A DNA stretch of 64,000 nt from Larus michahellis (taxonomy: Eukaryota; Chordata; Aves; Charadriiformes; Laridae): assembly GCF_964199755.1 (NCBI RefSeq), contig NC_133896.1, positions 82,985,815 to 83,049,814 on the forward strand. Reading direction: 5' to 3'. The translations under genes were made by a program, and so were the position numbers. Within the stretch, counting starts at the first letter, position 1. Each line of letters starts with the position of its first letter. Positions 1 to 14,700 of this stretch are shown here, in pieces. The notes beneath the pieces are model-generated. The model ran no database searches and was not told the origin of the DNA. It saw nothing but the letters and a program-made list of their open reading frames with translations.

Positions 1-395
1 CACCAGACAACAGATGTCAGACACTGAGAGTGCTACGCCTTCGGGAGGAAGGGAAGGCCACAGGGGTTCAGTGCTGCGGCAAGAAGTTCTCAGGAGTGCA
101 GCCATCACAGAAGAGGAGAAACTCCTCAGCAAACTTTCTAATTTATATTGAATGTGACATTCATGGTATGAAATAACTTTGTTGGCCAGCTTAGGTCAAG
201 TGCCCCAGGTCTCGCCCCTCCTCACCCCTGCACCTGGCTAGCTTGAAAACACTGAGACCTTGAAGCCCACATACCACAGGTGGCTATAAAGTAAATAGTT
301 TCACAAATTCAGACACTAGAGTCTTCTAAAAATTCAGTTTTCCCAAGCATTAGAAGAGACCTTACTGAAATGTAAAATTACTGAAAAAGAAATTA
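1..395. other. Intergenic, no feature recognised
   Basis: No exon, RNA gene or clear repeat was recognised before the CR1 tail that begins near 396. Confidence 0.4.
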
Positions 396-1097
396 GAATC
401 ATAGAATCATAGAGCCTGTTGGGTTGGAAGGGGCCTTTAAAGGTCATCTAGTCCAACCCCCTGCAGTAAGCAGGGACATCTTCAACTAGATTAGATTGCT
501 TAGAGCCTCGTCAAGCCTGGCCTTGAATGTCTCCAGGGATGGGGCCTCCACCACCTCTCCAGGCAACCTGTTCCAGTGCCTCACCACCCTCATTGTAAAG
601 AACTTCTTCCTAATGTCTAATCTAAAACCACCCTGCTCTAGTTTAAAGCCATTGCCCCTCGTCCTATCGCTACATGCCCTCGCAAACAGCCCCTCCCCAG
701 CTTTCCTGTAGGCCCCCTTCAGGTACTGGAAGGCTGCTATAAGGTCTCCCCGGAACCTTCTCTTCTCCAGGCTGAACAACCCCAACTCTTTTGACCTGTC
801 TTCGTAGGAGAGGTGCTCCAACCCTCAGATCATCTTCGTAGCCCTCCTCTGGATCAGCTCCAACAGGTCCATGTCCTTCTTGTGCTGAGGGCACAATCCT
901 GTGTCGCTCAAACCAGGACACTGTCTCATGTTGAGCTTCTCAACAACCAACACCCCTAAGTCCTTCTCCTTGGGGCTGCACTCTATCCATTCTCCACTCA
1001 GCCTGCATTTGTGCTTGGGATTGCCCTCCACCCAGGTGCAGGACCTTGCACTTGGCCTTGTTGGACTTCATGAGGTTTGCATGGGCCCACGTCTCAA
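396..1097 (-). mobile_element. CR1 LINE fragment, 3' part, minus strand
   Basis: Read on the minus strand this is the 3' end of a CR1 retrotransposon. It ends at about 396 with the CR1 terminal repeat (GATTCTATGATTC type), preceded by the typical stretch in which the element names a GGTTGGACTAGATGACC-like block. The minus-strand frame at 486-821 encodes the C-terminal part of the CR1 reverse-transcriptase protein (motifs [19 protein letters not shown] and [13 protein letters not shown]). Further upstream, a second frame shows the CR1 block KCKVLHLGG near 1020-1050. Similarity to CR1 stops at about 1097, so the copy is strongly 5'-truncated, as is usual for CR1. The coding part is split over several frames and is not functional. 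Divergence is moderate, so this is one of the younger copies in the window. Confidence 0.9.
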
Positions 1098-4000
1098 TAG
1101 GGCTGATACCATAGACATAGACAGTAAAGAAGTCAGGCAGTTGGCAAACCTGGCCAGAGATGGAGGTATCGACAAGGTTCTTGGGAGAAAGCCACAAACT
1201 CTCAGTCTCTGGAGGTGACTTTTGTCATTTGTAAGGCGCAGGTGTCCCTTTAAGGATGATATTGAATGCTGCCCAAGCAAATGGACCACCATGGGGAAAG
1301 GTATTAAGTACCTGAGAGAACTGGCTGTGTGAGAGGTGATTTATAGCAACTGGTGAGTGATTATAGACTACGATGAAATGCCATGCCAAGAACCTATGTT
1401 GTGGAGTTTGTGCAGAGTGCACCACCGATGTATTCCCATGCATTGTCAACAATGGTCTGGGGAGGATCTGATCCCAATGCACCAACTGTAAATGAAGTGG
1501 CTAACAGAGCACTCTCTAGCCAGGGTCCAAGAAGGGCTGAAAAACTTGGCTGACCCGAGAAGAGGACTCCCATCTTTGGTCCAGCAGGATGTTTCCTGCT
1601 TACATGTCCTATCCTGCCTTCCCCCCTCCTGCCTATCCCCCAAGGTCCAGGGCAGCTACCTACTATGGGATGCAGCTGGACTGCAACTTAGAGGACCCCA
1701 AAGAGGAGCTTAAAGCTGGCAGAACAGACTGCAGGAGTCCAGGAGCAGAAGAGGGTTGCTTCAGCTCTGGGGCTTAAGTGTTCAAACACCAAAATGCAGA
1801 GGGGCACCCCGAGCAATCCCTCCGCAGACTCTTTCCCACTGGGGAAGTGCCTGGTGTCACTGTTTAAACAAAACTCTCGACTGACAGGGTGCTTTCTCCC
1901 ACTGGGCTAGAGGCAGTTGCTGTCTCCTGACCTCCCTCTTCATGCTTTGCTGCCTAAAGCCTGTGAGGCATGCCCCAGGCGCAGCACAGCATCGCAAGGG
2001 CTTTTATTGTACCCTTAGACCATAGCACCGGATTTGGCAAGAGCCTTGCACACGAGACAGCCCTTGCCTTGCCAGTGTGGGGCAAGAGTTTTTGCTTTCT
2101 TCATACTCAAAGATGACTCTCCTATGTGCAATCCTTCTTGCGGCTGATTGTTTACTATTCCTCTTCTTGAGAGGTGAGGAAGCTGATTTCTTTCTTTGGC
2201 GTGCCCCTGCCTTGCAAATGGTGATGCCTGTGAGGAGTTTCTTAAGTTCAGAGTATATTTTAACAGTCTGGAGAACATGCAATGGAGAAATGTGCTGCTC
2301 TGAAATTTCCTCGTTCCTGTTTACAGTCTCCTATGTCAAGTACCGGAGCACAAGGACAGGTGGAACAAGACACATGGGGGCTTCAGCCCCAGTACGTACT
2401 GCCTGTTTCCCTTTGCAAAGGTGCCTGTCTTTGTGGCTCACAGAGAAGGCCACCCCAGCCCTGGAAGAGCAGCTCATTTTTGTCTTCACTTCTTTCTCTT
2501 CCAAATGACCTGCAAAAGCCGGTTTCATGTCCTGTCTCCTTCTCAGGCATTTTGCAAGATAGTACTCTGTAATCATACTTTCTTTAGCTTGTATTGATGG
2601 TTTTTTGTGGTTTTTTTTTTTTGTCTTTCCTGACTTTCTTCTCTGGTATGACTGATTTGCTTAAAAAATTTTATTTTTAGAGGGCAGCTCATTTGTCTCT
2701 GCCTGGCATTCTTACCTACCCGTGAAATGCTTTCTTCGCTTACTTTCTGTCCCATCCTTGTAAAACACTTGCAAGCAACTCTTGGGCATGGGAGACTTCT
2801 GTTGTGATATAGTCTATCTTTAAATAAGGGAATAAATGTCCCTTTTGACTGGGTGGACAGGAACCAATGAGAAACTGTAGCCTTCATTACTCAAGCACAG
2901 GAAACAGCTCATACTTTTATTACATCATTGTCATTAACACACCCTCTGGTGTGTTATTCTCTGGTTCAGGGAAGTAAAATTCTCTTACAGGCTTACTAAA
3001 AATGTTACTTAGTAACCCACACTATTCTTCATTAATATAATTTTTAATTTAAAGAGTGGTGAAGAATAAAGCAAGAGACACAAATTCAATGGATGGCTCT
3101 AAGTGGCCTTTTGTGGATATTTGTATGAATGGATCCCATAGGTACTGGTTGTTGATGGCGAAAAAGCTACCACAAAATAGCAAGACAAGGAGAAGGAGAG
3201 TATGTGCTGAGAGGTACTATGCAAAAACTTCCCAAGGACTGGAGCTTGCAAGCTGGATCTGCAAGATCTGCTCAGCCCAGAATACTGATAGCCTGCCAAA
3301 TCTATACCACCAGCACCTACAACACGCAGGATAATGCAGACCACTGCTGTGCAGTGGCTGCTGTTTCCAACAAAGGCTACAGGGTTGTGCATACACCTGA
3401 TGAAACTCAGGGCCCTTTGGGGGACTTCCTGAACACCTGCCTAGAAGCCACCATTGTGTCAATACACCCTTTTGCTGCTGAGTGGCCTCACTGCTGCTGC
3501 TCCGACCGGGTAGCTACAAACCAGTGTGTGAACTGCATGAGGGGAGCAACAGAAGGGGTTTTGTGAATAGCCATCTGCTGCTTGTAATAACAGCTTGGCC
3601 CTACCAATAACTGTTAATTAATAAAAGGTGTTCTAAACAATGTTGGCTGCGATCTTTGTCTCCCCAAAATCTTTTTCCTTTTTTTTTTTTTAAAATGGGG
3701 GAAAAAGGAATTTAAAACTCATTTCCCAAAGAAGAGCTGTTAGGGGCTGCAGAAACTCATTGTTCCTCTGAGAAGTATAATATCCTCAACTAATTTCTTG
3801 ACTTTAATGACTCAGTGCTCAGACAACCAGAAACTTGTCCTATTCTGCTGCTCTGAAACTTGTGTCAAATACCACTTCTGTCATTATTTTGTTCTTTGAA
3901 CTGGATAGCATTAAAGAGGTTTCTAACAAAATACGACACGTTATAAATACTTGTACACTAGGAGGTGTGGTACCTAGTTTGGAGAAACAAGAAGTCTTGA

Positions 4001-7000
4001 GAGACGAAAGGAAGCAGAATTCCAGACTAAGAAGAAGCAAAAGAAGGAAGAAAAGAAAAAAGGGAAAGAGAAAATAAATAAATAAACAGGCCAGCGCTAT
4101 CTAATAGAGATGTACAAGAGAAAATATCAACTGAACTAGTTAATCAACAGGTTGATCATCAGAGCTGGAAGCTCTCAAATTTTCCAACGATTAAGACCCA
4201 GCCTTTGACTGGTAGTGTTGTTTTCTCAGACTTGGGCATTATTAGAGCTGTGGCTTCAATCTTTTTGAACCTCAGAAAGTCGTAATGCAGTTTGATAATT
4301 TGCAACAGGGTTACTTTAAGTTGCACTAGGGTCTGACATTAGCTGAACTTTCTGCTTGAACTGAAGAGCAGCAGGAAGTATGTTCTTGCTGTTCAGAAGC
4401 GTTCAGAAATACAGGGCCAGCCTTAGCAGAAAGGATTGAAACTCTTTCTACCATTTCTGCCATTGTCCATGTGAGAGAATAAACCACAAATAACGGTGGC
4501 TCTGTTTTCTCTAATAAACTGCTCACATGACATTGTGGTGCCCTTATGGGGAGTGGGAAACAGAAGAGCTGAAGGTGTCCTCTCCTGCTCCTCCAGCTCT
4601 GGTCATTGCCTTTGTAGAATATGTCAGATCACACAGATCTAAATGACCCATTTCCCGCTGATGTTTAGTCCCTCTTTCTCTATAAGAGGCCAACCATTTC
4701 CTTTTCCAGACAGCATTCTGCCAAACGAAATAAGGCAAAATTTTCAGACTTCCTTCTCCAAGAGAGGCCTACCATTCCAGTCATCAGTACAGCCTTTCTC
4801 TGCGCTCTAGTTTTGGGTTGTCTTTTCTGACCAGGGGTGCTTTACCCATAAGGGGACTCCAGATGAAGCAGAGCCTGAGTACCAGCTTGTCTCTGTTTCT
4901 GTTAGGAACACGTTTCCCAAAGTTTATCATGCTTACAGGATGCAAATGGTCCATATACATCCTGTGACCAGCTTTCACAGTCATTCCCAGCAGATAAACT
5001 TATTGTTCCAAACAGTCTTTTTAGCTATTAGTCTTCCCAGCTCATGGCCTTCTATTTTGCACTATTGCATGTTTCTGTTCTGTTGAGTTTTAGAAGTGCT
5101 CGTGCACAGTGAGATAGTTGATCTTACTCACTCTAGCTTGCTGATCTGAGTATATTCCAGCAGGGTTGATACAGTCTTTCACTTCCCTAGCTCTTTTGAA
5201 GGCACATGTTGCCTCAACTCTGGTATATTACATGCCTAGATGCGCAGCTGTGAGATTTACTGATGCAGCTAATTCTGCTACAGGATTTTTGGGTTTGTGG
5301 ATTATTTTGGTTCCTTTGGTTGCTTGTTTTTACTTTTATAGTAGTGGGTTTGTGGTTTAGTTAAACGGATCCTTCCCATGATACCTGACTTTGCATGGGT
5401 TTTTCTGAGTACAGTTGCAATTAATGAACGTTATGTATGACTATCAACCTGCATTTTGGGAAAGGCCTATTTTTTCAAAAGGGAAGGTCAAAGTGTAAGA
5501 TCAGCTTACTTGGAGGGTTGAATCATAACGATATTCCCATCTGAAAGCTACTTAAAGAATTTCACTACCCTCTGTAAGAAATTTTTATTCTAATTTACAG
5601 CTTTAAAATATTCATAAACTAGGCTATAATTCTTTTCTCTTGGGCAGACATTCTTGAGCGCAAGGACCTTACTTGAGTACAACAATTTTACTTGCCTGTA
5701 ACTAGCCAAGGTAAACAATCCAAGATCATTTAGTCTCCTGAAGTATGACAGAAACTATATCTGACTGTTTTTACTGATAGCCCTTCTCTTCACCTATTCC
5801 AAACGGACCATATCCTTCTTAAAGTTTGGTGATCAGAACAATGCTGCAGAGTATTCTGCGTGTAGGATGCTTTATGTACAAGCACTTGAATTTCACTACC
5901 TTTGCTCTAAATACTTCCTCGGATGTAAGTGGTGTGAGATCTTCACAGCCACAGTACATTCCTAGCTCCTACTCGCACTCACGGGAAATATTATTATACT
6001 CGGGTCCTTCTCTTTTTAAGCCCTTTCTGATTCAGAAAGTTCTGGCTACCAGTTCCCATATATGTGGCCTTGTCATTTGCATTCTTGAATTTCACCACAT
6101 TTTGATTTTTCTGTTCCTTAATAACAAATTGGTGAATAAACTGTAGCCGTATTCACTTACAACAATTTAGAAACACTGTGTTTTAGATTCAGTCAAGAAA
6201 TCTTCCTCCTATTTACCTTCAGCACTGACAACTAGCACACGATGTTTGTAGCCTTCCAGCTCTTCAAAATACATTTTGAGAAGCAGCACAACAAATTATG
6301 TATCAACTAAATAAACAGGCAGGGCTTCTTCCTGTAAATCCAGAAGTCTGTTGGAGTCAGCTGCCTAGATCAAACAAATGCTGAAATTCTCACATTTATG
6401 CCATTTTTTTAACACTTCAAGCAGACAGAAGTTTCGTCACTCTGTATAAGGGTCAGTTAAGAAATGTAGAAGAGACAGCATTTCTCAGCTGACAAGTAGT
6501 CATACTGCAATAGGATGACTAGGTTTTCTGTTGGAGCATTACCTCACTTTCTTCATTTTAGACCTTATGTATGGTTTCTTTTAAATGATTATAATTTCCT
6601 ATTGTCTGGAGCAATAGTCAAATATTAAATTGTAGTACGCAATGAATAAATAAAAGGATATAATTATACAGATGTTTATTTTTCTTAATGCCTACATGAA
6701 AACATTACGGCGTTTAGAAGTGCTGGGTGCTGGCTTGCCTCCTTTAAGTTAATGAAGATCCTCTGAAAGTTGAAATCCTTTAACTTGACACCTAAAAGAG
6801 GATGTAGAGTGGGAATTTCAAAAGCTCCAGAATTATTTTGGTGCACAAAGCTGATGGATCATTTTAGGTATTTACAAATAAACATGTTTTACCAATGACA
6901 CTTCCCTAAACAAGAACACTTGTGGAAAAAAAACAACAAAACAAAAAAATAATGCCCCCAAACCCCCCAAACAGGTCAAGTTGATTTTAGTAGGGTTTGG

Positions 7001-8771
7001 TTTATGGAAACCCTTGCTGTTTTTTTGATATTTTGCATTAAATGTATTTTTTTAATGTTCCATCTACTTAGCTGATCCAGTATTTTAACGATCCAAATTT
7101 CTTTTGTTAATTTAGACTAATCATTTTGATTTTAACATTGATATAAAGAATAATGTTTGGTTAATTTTCTCAGAAAAGCAAAAAATTAAAGCCTAAGTCT
7201 CAGTTACACAGGTCCAAAAGTACACAGGAGGATTAGTTTATACTCCTGATCATTTTTAGAATGCTTTACACTCCTAACACAGTGTAGAATAGTGTACGTA
7301 AGCCTTATGCTAATCACTAGTGGTAATGTGCGTGCCTAATGTATTTCTGTTTCATTTGTCATTTTTCAGAAATTGCAAAAATTGTACCAGGAACTCCAGA
7401 CATCCTGCTTTCGTCATGCACATTTAAGGTTTCACAACTGTGGAAGTGTTAAAAAACATCATGAAGAGGGGCGTAAAACTCCTCCTAATGGAGGATAATC
7501 TATTCTCTTCCTTCTGTTTTCATTAAGGAGTGTCTGTCCGCCTTTCCACTCCACGTAGAATCACTGATATTTCAGCGTCAACTGAATATTTTGCTCTTGC
7601 TCTAGAAGATCCTGTCTCATGGTCTCAGGTGTGCCATTTACAAAATTTGTTACATGTTAGAAAATTTGCCCCACAGAACTCTTTGGATAATAGCAATAGT
7701 CCAGCAAAGCACTAGATAACGAAGAATTGCATTTCTCCAGAGAAATGCAGCGACACGGCAGTAGAGGAGGTGGCCAATTTCTCATGCAATGAAACACATA
7801 CTTCCTCCTTGGCTAACCAGGTCTCCCTGTCATTTCTTTTCCTCTGTAGGATTGTTTGTTCACCTCAGAGAAAGGCAGTTTCTACAGCTGTGTCCACCTC
7901 TGCGAGGGAGATACGTGAAATGTATTTTCTTGAAAACTCACTTTACTGTGCAGTCTCAAAATCTGAGTGTTACCGTACGCTCTTCCTCATGTTATAGATG
8001 TGGAGAAGAAACGAAGAATAAAGAAAATTATTCCAGAAATGGAAATAAAACATGAATGTCAGAAAACTTAGTGGAAGAATATATCTTCTGAGTTGTCACC
8101 TTTGTCAAGAGGTTTGGTGACTTTGAGTTCCCAGGCCAAGCAATCACTTTGGGAAGCTGGCATGAGCCAGCACCCTGACATATCCTATGTGAGGTGCCAA
8201 CCTTGAGCACAAGCACTTATTTCTTTTGCATGAGAGCACAATTTGCCAGCTTTAACATGCAAGTCCACCTTCTTGTTTGCTTTCAGCAGACTCCAGTAGG
8301 AAGGAGAAACTGAAGTGTGATCACAAATCTGCTGCTGAACACAGCTGCCCAAACTAAAAGACAGCTTCAAAGCTGTAAAACATTTTATTCAGTTCTGTGC
8401 TTCAAGCCTGAACCTGGTGTAATTAGGAATTAAATGTTGTCTATCCAAAAGAAGAAGAGTTCTAATGAAGAGTTCTGCAAAAGTGACTGTGTTTTCTTCA
8501 ATAATGGCAGAAAGAAATATACGCCAGTCAGGGGGGATGGAAGCGAGGTAAAGAGGAAGAAAGAGAATATAGCAATGAGTGAGAGAGGACATTTTCTTGG
8601 CAGTACTGTGACTGAGGAAGCTCAGACGTATCTTGATGTCTCTGCTGCTTCATTTGTGTCTGCCAATATAAGGAAGCCCTGCAACCAGGTAGATTTTCTT
8701 CCTAGCTTACTAGCTGCAAATGCTAGATCTTTTTCTACCTTTTCGTTCTGACTCTTTTCTTTTTACCAGCT
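1098..8771. other. Intergenic region upstream of the first receptor gene
   Basis: No gene could be supported here. A 120-codon open frame at 3204-3566 with a cysteine-rich end, followed by AATAAA near 3620, matches no family I recognise and shows no paired splice sites. The rest is AT-rich DNA of ordinary look. The last few hundred bases before 8772 should hold the 5' UTR and promoter of the first receptor gene, but no TATA box or other element could be placed with confidence. Confidence 0.4.
5610..5900 (-). mobile_element. Ancient CR1/L3-like LINE remnant
   Basis: The stretch around 5805-5860 (TATCCTTCTTAAAG, GGTGATCAGAACAATGC, GAGTATTC) resembles the reversed CR1 segment that normally reads roughly 'ccttcttgtagtg...ccagaactg...cagtattc'. 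The match is weak and spread out, which would fit a very old copy. Boundaries are guesses. Confidence 0.35.
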
Positions 8772-11700
8772 ATGACAGAAGAAATAACATACGCTAATCT
8801 GAAATTTGGAAACAGCTATGAAATGGATATCACAGAGTCTGAAGATACTAAGGAAAAAGGTGTAGTATCTATGAAGCTTTTATGATTTATTCTTGCTAAA
8901 GGAGATGGGATGGGAAATACTTTTAATTATATGACCTAGCGGCCTTTGTTAGCTTTGCTACTATCAAAAAAGTTATAAATGTATCCAGTTTTTTGTTACT
9001 GTCATTTCTGCCTGAACTTTTTAGAGTTTGAAAACTATACCTGAAATAGTGATCTAATTATTTCTTGGAAAAGCATATTACTGAGAATTATACTAAGCTC
9101 CACAAATAGTCCTAATTGTCTAAACCTCAAAAGAGTTAACCTGAACTAATTTTTTTAAGAACTGATTACATCAGCTCCATGTAATGTCTCCATGCGTTTG
9201 CATTCAAGCTTAGAACAGCATTAGCTTTAACTGGCTCACTTAATTTCACTTCTGGAGTTCTAGCCTGAATTAAGGCACTGGTATTTGAAATGGCTGTTTC
9301 TGTTAAAGTGCTGAATGCATGTTAAATTCTATATTTTAAATACTAATTTTAAATTAATTTGTTAAATTGTGAAGAAGAACTCTAGATTTCAGTGCTGCAA
9401 CTCACGGGAACAAAGAACATAGAAACTGCTAGCTGTTTGTGGGGTCAGTCTCTGGAGCAGAGTTTTACAGACAAGAGGACAAGTTGCTTGTGATTCAGGA
9501 GGAATTCTCTGGGGAATTCTGTATCAAAGAGCAGTGGTTTCAAATGCTGTTATGTTTCTTGAACATATGTTACACTTTTTGAACATATGGTTTTTGGACA
9601 TTTTTATATTGAGTTATGGTTTTGAGCATTGCCAAAGTATAATTCATGGGCTTTAAAAAAAAAAAAAAAAATCAGAAATCTGAACTGTCTTTGTGTTAAG
9701 CTCTAGGCTTCTTTTCCTTTAATGTCCAATGACACCGGTATCCTCATACAACTCCAGGTGTCCTGCTTCTATGTCCCAGGGTAGAGAACACATATTTTGT
9801 GATGAAAAATCACGATTCTAAGAGTGCACAGCACAGTCTGTGCATTATTTCGCAAACATGAAATTGGAACAGCCACAATGAATAAATATATCCATTCTAG
9901 AGCAACGGGAGTACTGTACAGGAAGGAGGATCCAGCACAAGCTGTGCTAGATGCAGCAGAAGCAGTGTGAGGTTAGAAAGAACAGTACAGGGAACCATTA
10001 CCTAAAGAAATTCTTGAGGCAATACTTAAATAAAACAGCGAAAACTAAAACTACTGCTTAGTCTTGATTCATATTGCTGCCCAGAAAATATTTTGTATTT
10101 GTTTATGAAATCACATTTTCAAACTACAAAATCTTTGTCTCTTCTCATCTGAAAGCTCCAGGAAGCGTGGATTATAATGCTTTCAGTCTTCAGCTTGGGG
10201 CTGTGACTTTGTAGGGGTAGGAACAATTTATTTTTGCCCTTTTGCTCCAATTCACATGAGTCTATTTAGCAGCCTGCCTTAGGGAGTTGAATTTCTACAA
10301 CTGAAGTAATAGAAAGGCAGGCACCTAGTATTCAACTTCAGAGCACGTACAGAAGCACTTTGACCTTAAAAATATTCATATGTCCCAGCAGCCCAGCAGT
10401 CAATGCATCCTTAAGCCTTATTAGGATGTATAAGGCTGTGCAGGCTTTATCTCCGAGTGTATCTGTCGTATGCCTGTAAGATCAGACTTGCGAAAGTATT
10501 GCAGAAGGGAGGTGTTCTTTCTCTTTATGAAGGGCCTGGGTATTTCTCTTTTACACAACACCAAGCAGTTAGAGTACTTCCTTCGACTGGGGTTGCATTC
10601 TGTGGTGAAATGCAAGTGCAGGGAGAGTGGTAGATGTAACATATATTTAGCAATGCTTTTGTCAGTGCCTCTTACAGTATTGCCATTTTAAAACTGAGGA
10701 AGTTATGGGCTGGATGGTGGACTGTTAGGTGGACTGAAAACTGGCTGGCCTACCAGACTCAAAGGGCAGTAACTGATGGCTTCACATCTGTTTGGTGGCA
10801 GAGTCCTGCAGGGGTCCCTGAGGGGTTGATACTGAGCCCATATTGTTTAAATGACACCGAGTGCAAATCTATAATGATGCTAAACTAGGGGTGGCGGCTG
10901 ATGCTATCAGGTTCCTCAAAACAGAGAAACCTTGAGTACCCTGAGGACTGGGTGAGCAGAAACCCCAAGAAGCTCCACAAGTTGTTGTGCACTGAGCCTG
11001 GACTAATCTCAGGCAGTGGTGCAGGCTGGGAGCAGGCTGGGTAGGGAGACTGGAGAGGACCTGGGGTTTATGGTGAATGGGAGGTTGAATCACAGCAGTG
11101 ATCTGTGTACCAGTTCAAGACAACATCCATTGCTCGATCTTCTTTCACCTGAATATTCCTCAACTTGAGTTTCTGCAGAGTGAGGTCTTATACAACATTC
11201 TGCCTAGGATTACTTCACCACAGAAGCTGAGCACAGGTTATTTGTAGGAGAGGCGCACTGCGTAGTTTCCATTCCTCTTCCTTCAGCTTAACACACTAAA
11301 TTTCAGTTCCTACTCCTTCAGCAATTCACTCCCCAGTTTTACATACCGCTTTCCCTTTTCTAAACTAGCAATTTCCTCTCCACATTGCAATTCTTCTGCC
11401 TTTATTGGATTAAGTCAAGCTGGTTGCAGGTCTCCACAAAGTCCATATAGTGGCAACTTTAACATCTGCCTTAGATTTAGTGCTTCCCTGACAAACTGAA
11501 TGCTTTTTCTCCCTCCTTCAGTGCATCTTAACCCATAAAATCTTCCAGCTCCTATGAACAGGGTCTCTTTTGGATGACCAACATGCTTAAAATTTCCTTT
11601 GCTTGGGAAAAGATTGTTCCTTTTTCTTCTCATTGAGCACTCATTTCTGTATCTAGGCTTTAACCCTTATTACTGAAAAATTCTCTATGAATTCCTAGCT

Positions 11701-14700
11701 AGAAATCTCAAACTACCATAAAGTACCAGAGGAGTTTACTGTAGCACTCAAATTAACCAGATTAACACAGATAGAAGCCACACACCACAAATTACCACAA
11801 CCCTACAGTGCACATTTGTTTTCAGTTTTGAGCAGTCAACTTTCTAGAAATTTTCAAACATCTTGCTTTCTCAATATCTTTCTTGCCACAGTCTATGGCC
11901 TTTGAAAGGTTCAAGGTTGTCCACATTCTCCACTGAGCTCTTGTGATCTCTCACTCTCTTACTTTGTTTGGGCATCTTTTGCTGTGTGCAAAGACTCTGC
12001 AGCAGGAATATACAAGCGTAAAGTAAAAGCAACTGCATGACTGAATTCCTCCCAGGGCCTCCCGCTTCATCTCACCCTCAGTGGCCAGTAGTCCTGATAT
12101 TGTTTGCGCTGTGCCTGGCATTGCTGGTGACGCTGGTGACCATCACAGTTTTATGTAAGTACTAATGCATTTCTGTTTGCTGGGGAGCTCAAGCTACTGA
12201 ATAATATCAGACTGACATGTCCTTCCAGCGCAATTTTTGGTTCAGCTGAGAATAGGCAACCAAGCAAATCAGACATTTTCCCTTGCCAGAGCATCTTTGT
12301 CCTCTTCTTGACATGATGAGGCTAGAAATGAGCAACACAGAGTGGAGCTGGAAAGGGGTGGAATAGGAGATTCACTGCTTGCTCTGGCTGTCATTGTCTT
12401 GTCTCATAAAAACTGTATCCCCATGCCCGTTGTACTGACTAACGATGGAGTGAATTCCTCTTTGATAATGCTGGATCTGAAGGGAAGGAAAAGCTTTGTA
12501 TCACAGTAAATAGGTTGTGCCCCTTACCTTCCACCCACAACAGTTCCACTGCAATCCAGAGCTGAAGTTCACATTTTTAGGGAAAAAGCACAGCCTGGAA
12601 ACCAACATAAGAGAAAGATACACAATGGAAATATATGATAAAAAATACACTTTAATATTGTTGTTCACTCACAGCCAAATAATAAGAAATCTACTATGCA
12701 AATGTTCTTCATCTCAGCAGCCCTTAACATGCAACTGTTCAGGAAGGAGTAACATATATCCAAAATGGTTTATTTATCCTTAATGATCTGCTAAGACATG
12801 CCCTATTTACGTCCCACCCTTTCTGAAGGACAGTACTCGAAAATGTCTTGTTGTGAATTTCAGTTTTACAGATTCCCAAGGTCTACAGGACACAACTTCG
12901 AGACCTCAACATGACAAAGAATGAGCTGCAAGCGAATTTCTCAAATATGCTGCAAGCAATAGGAAATCAGCTGTGCTTGGAAGGGGAAAAAAAACTTAAA
13001 AATAATGGTAAATCAACAAGTTTTGACAAGGGCTTATTTTTCAACATGGCAGGGAAGGAAATGAGATGTGTCTTCTGTGTCTACTCAGGCCTGTCTCCTC
13101 AGGTGAACTTGTGTCTTCTCAGATGTGACTACCTAGAAAGTAGGCAATGAGCACATCTGCCTCATGCAGTGCCTGGAGAGAGGCGTCCAGACTGGCCATA
13201 TGTGCATTGGTGCGGGACCTGGCAGTGGTACCAGGGTTTCAGGATTTAGTTTCCATATAGAAAAGGGTTCTGTGGGATGCCTTCTGGACATGCCATCCCC
13301 GTCAGCTCTAGTTCAGGGATCTCTACAACATCTGCATCTAAGACAATTTTACAGTGGTGCCTGAGAATTGGACAGCTTACTGCACTCTATGTGAAGAGCA
13401 GTCCACACACAGGACAGCGCGCTAGTACCAACCCCAGGTAAGACAGGAATCTCCTGAAGTCAGAAGTGATGTGTGAGTGGAGCATAGCTAAACCAACCTG
13501 GGAGTTCACTGCCTGTCTCCTGACTGCGTGAAGTGCAGGGCTGTTTCTGAAATCAGTTTGCCACAGCTTGGTTATTTAACTGGCCTCTGACAATGGGCCA
13601 GCCAGAGCAATAGTTCTCTTCAGAAATTATACTCTGTGGAGTAGGGGCACCAGGCAAAGGCATCCTACTGTGACCGTTTTTTGTTCCACAGACAAGCTAA
13701 CTGTCTAAGTCTCCCTTTTAGTCAATGAAGAGAAATTGTTAGTGCAAGGATACAAGAAAGACACCCAAAATGACAGAAAAAGCATGCGTGAGGCACACCT
13801 ACTTCTGTTCATTGACTAAAATAGGAACCCAAATAGGTTGTCTCATGTCACCTGTGAAGACTCCTAAAATAAGGCTAAATAAGTCCCATTTGCAACACCT
13901 GAACCTTCTCCCAGTGCTAACGGAATGTAAGAGATAGGGGGATGATTCGGTTTTGACCTCTGTCATGACCTGAACCTTCTGGGACCACAACCGGATTTTG
14001 ACTGAACGAGGGCCATCTCAAACATCCACAGTCCCTACAGATCCTGTTGTCACAGGCCAACAGCGGCGTTCTTTCAGGGACAGCCTGGGAACAGAAACAA
14101 GGCCATGGTTTTCCTTTTCCAGGCCAGAACTGTGTACTCTGCCCTGCAAACTGGAAGTGGGAAGGTGATGATACGTGTTACTACTACTCCGAGGAAATGA
14201 AGTCATTGGAACAGAGTCAGCAGTTTTGTTCCTCACAAAACTCCACTCTTCTTCTGATAAAAGAGGCAGCAAAGCTGGTATGGACTGGTTTCTCACTCTG
14301 TTTCTCGCTCATGAAAGAAGTTCATGCACCAACTACTCACCCCACACATAATTTTCTTAAATGGCACTGTGAGCAGGAGTTTTTCTACAGTGATTAGGGT
14401 GTCCTGGGCAGTGCTAAGGCATAGGACTGGTCGTTGCCATACAAAGCACAGCCCTTTGAGCAGCAGGTGGTCGGAGACAGACCATCTTGCCTTAGCTTGC
14501 CATGGCTAGCTACTTACTGGGATGACTGATGAAAGTGGGTCCATGGCTGTTTTGTTGTGGGCAGTGATTTCACCAATTTAACAAGTATTACAGATCCATA
14601 CAAGGATTTGGTAAGATATTAGGGTGAATACCTCTTTTAACCTGGCCTTCCTGTAGGCAAATCCTAATCCTCCCCATTTTGTACACGTTCTTTCCACAAA

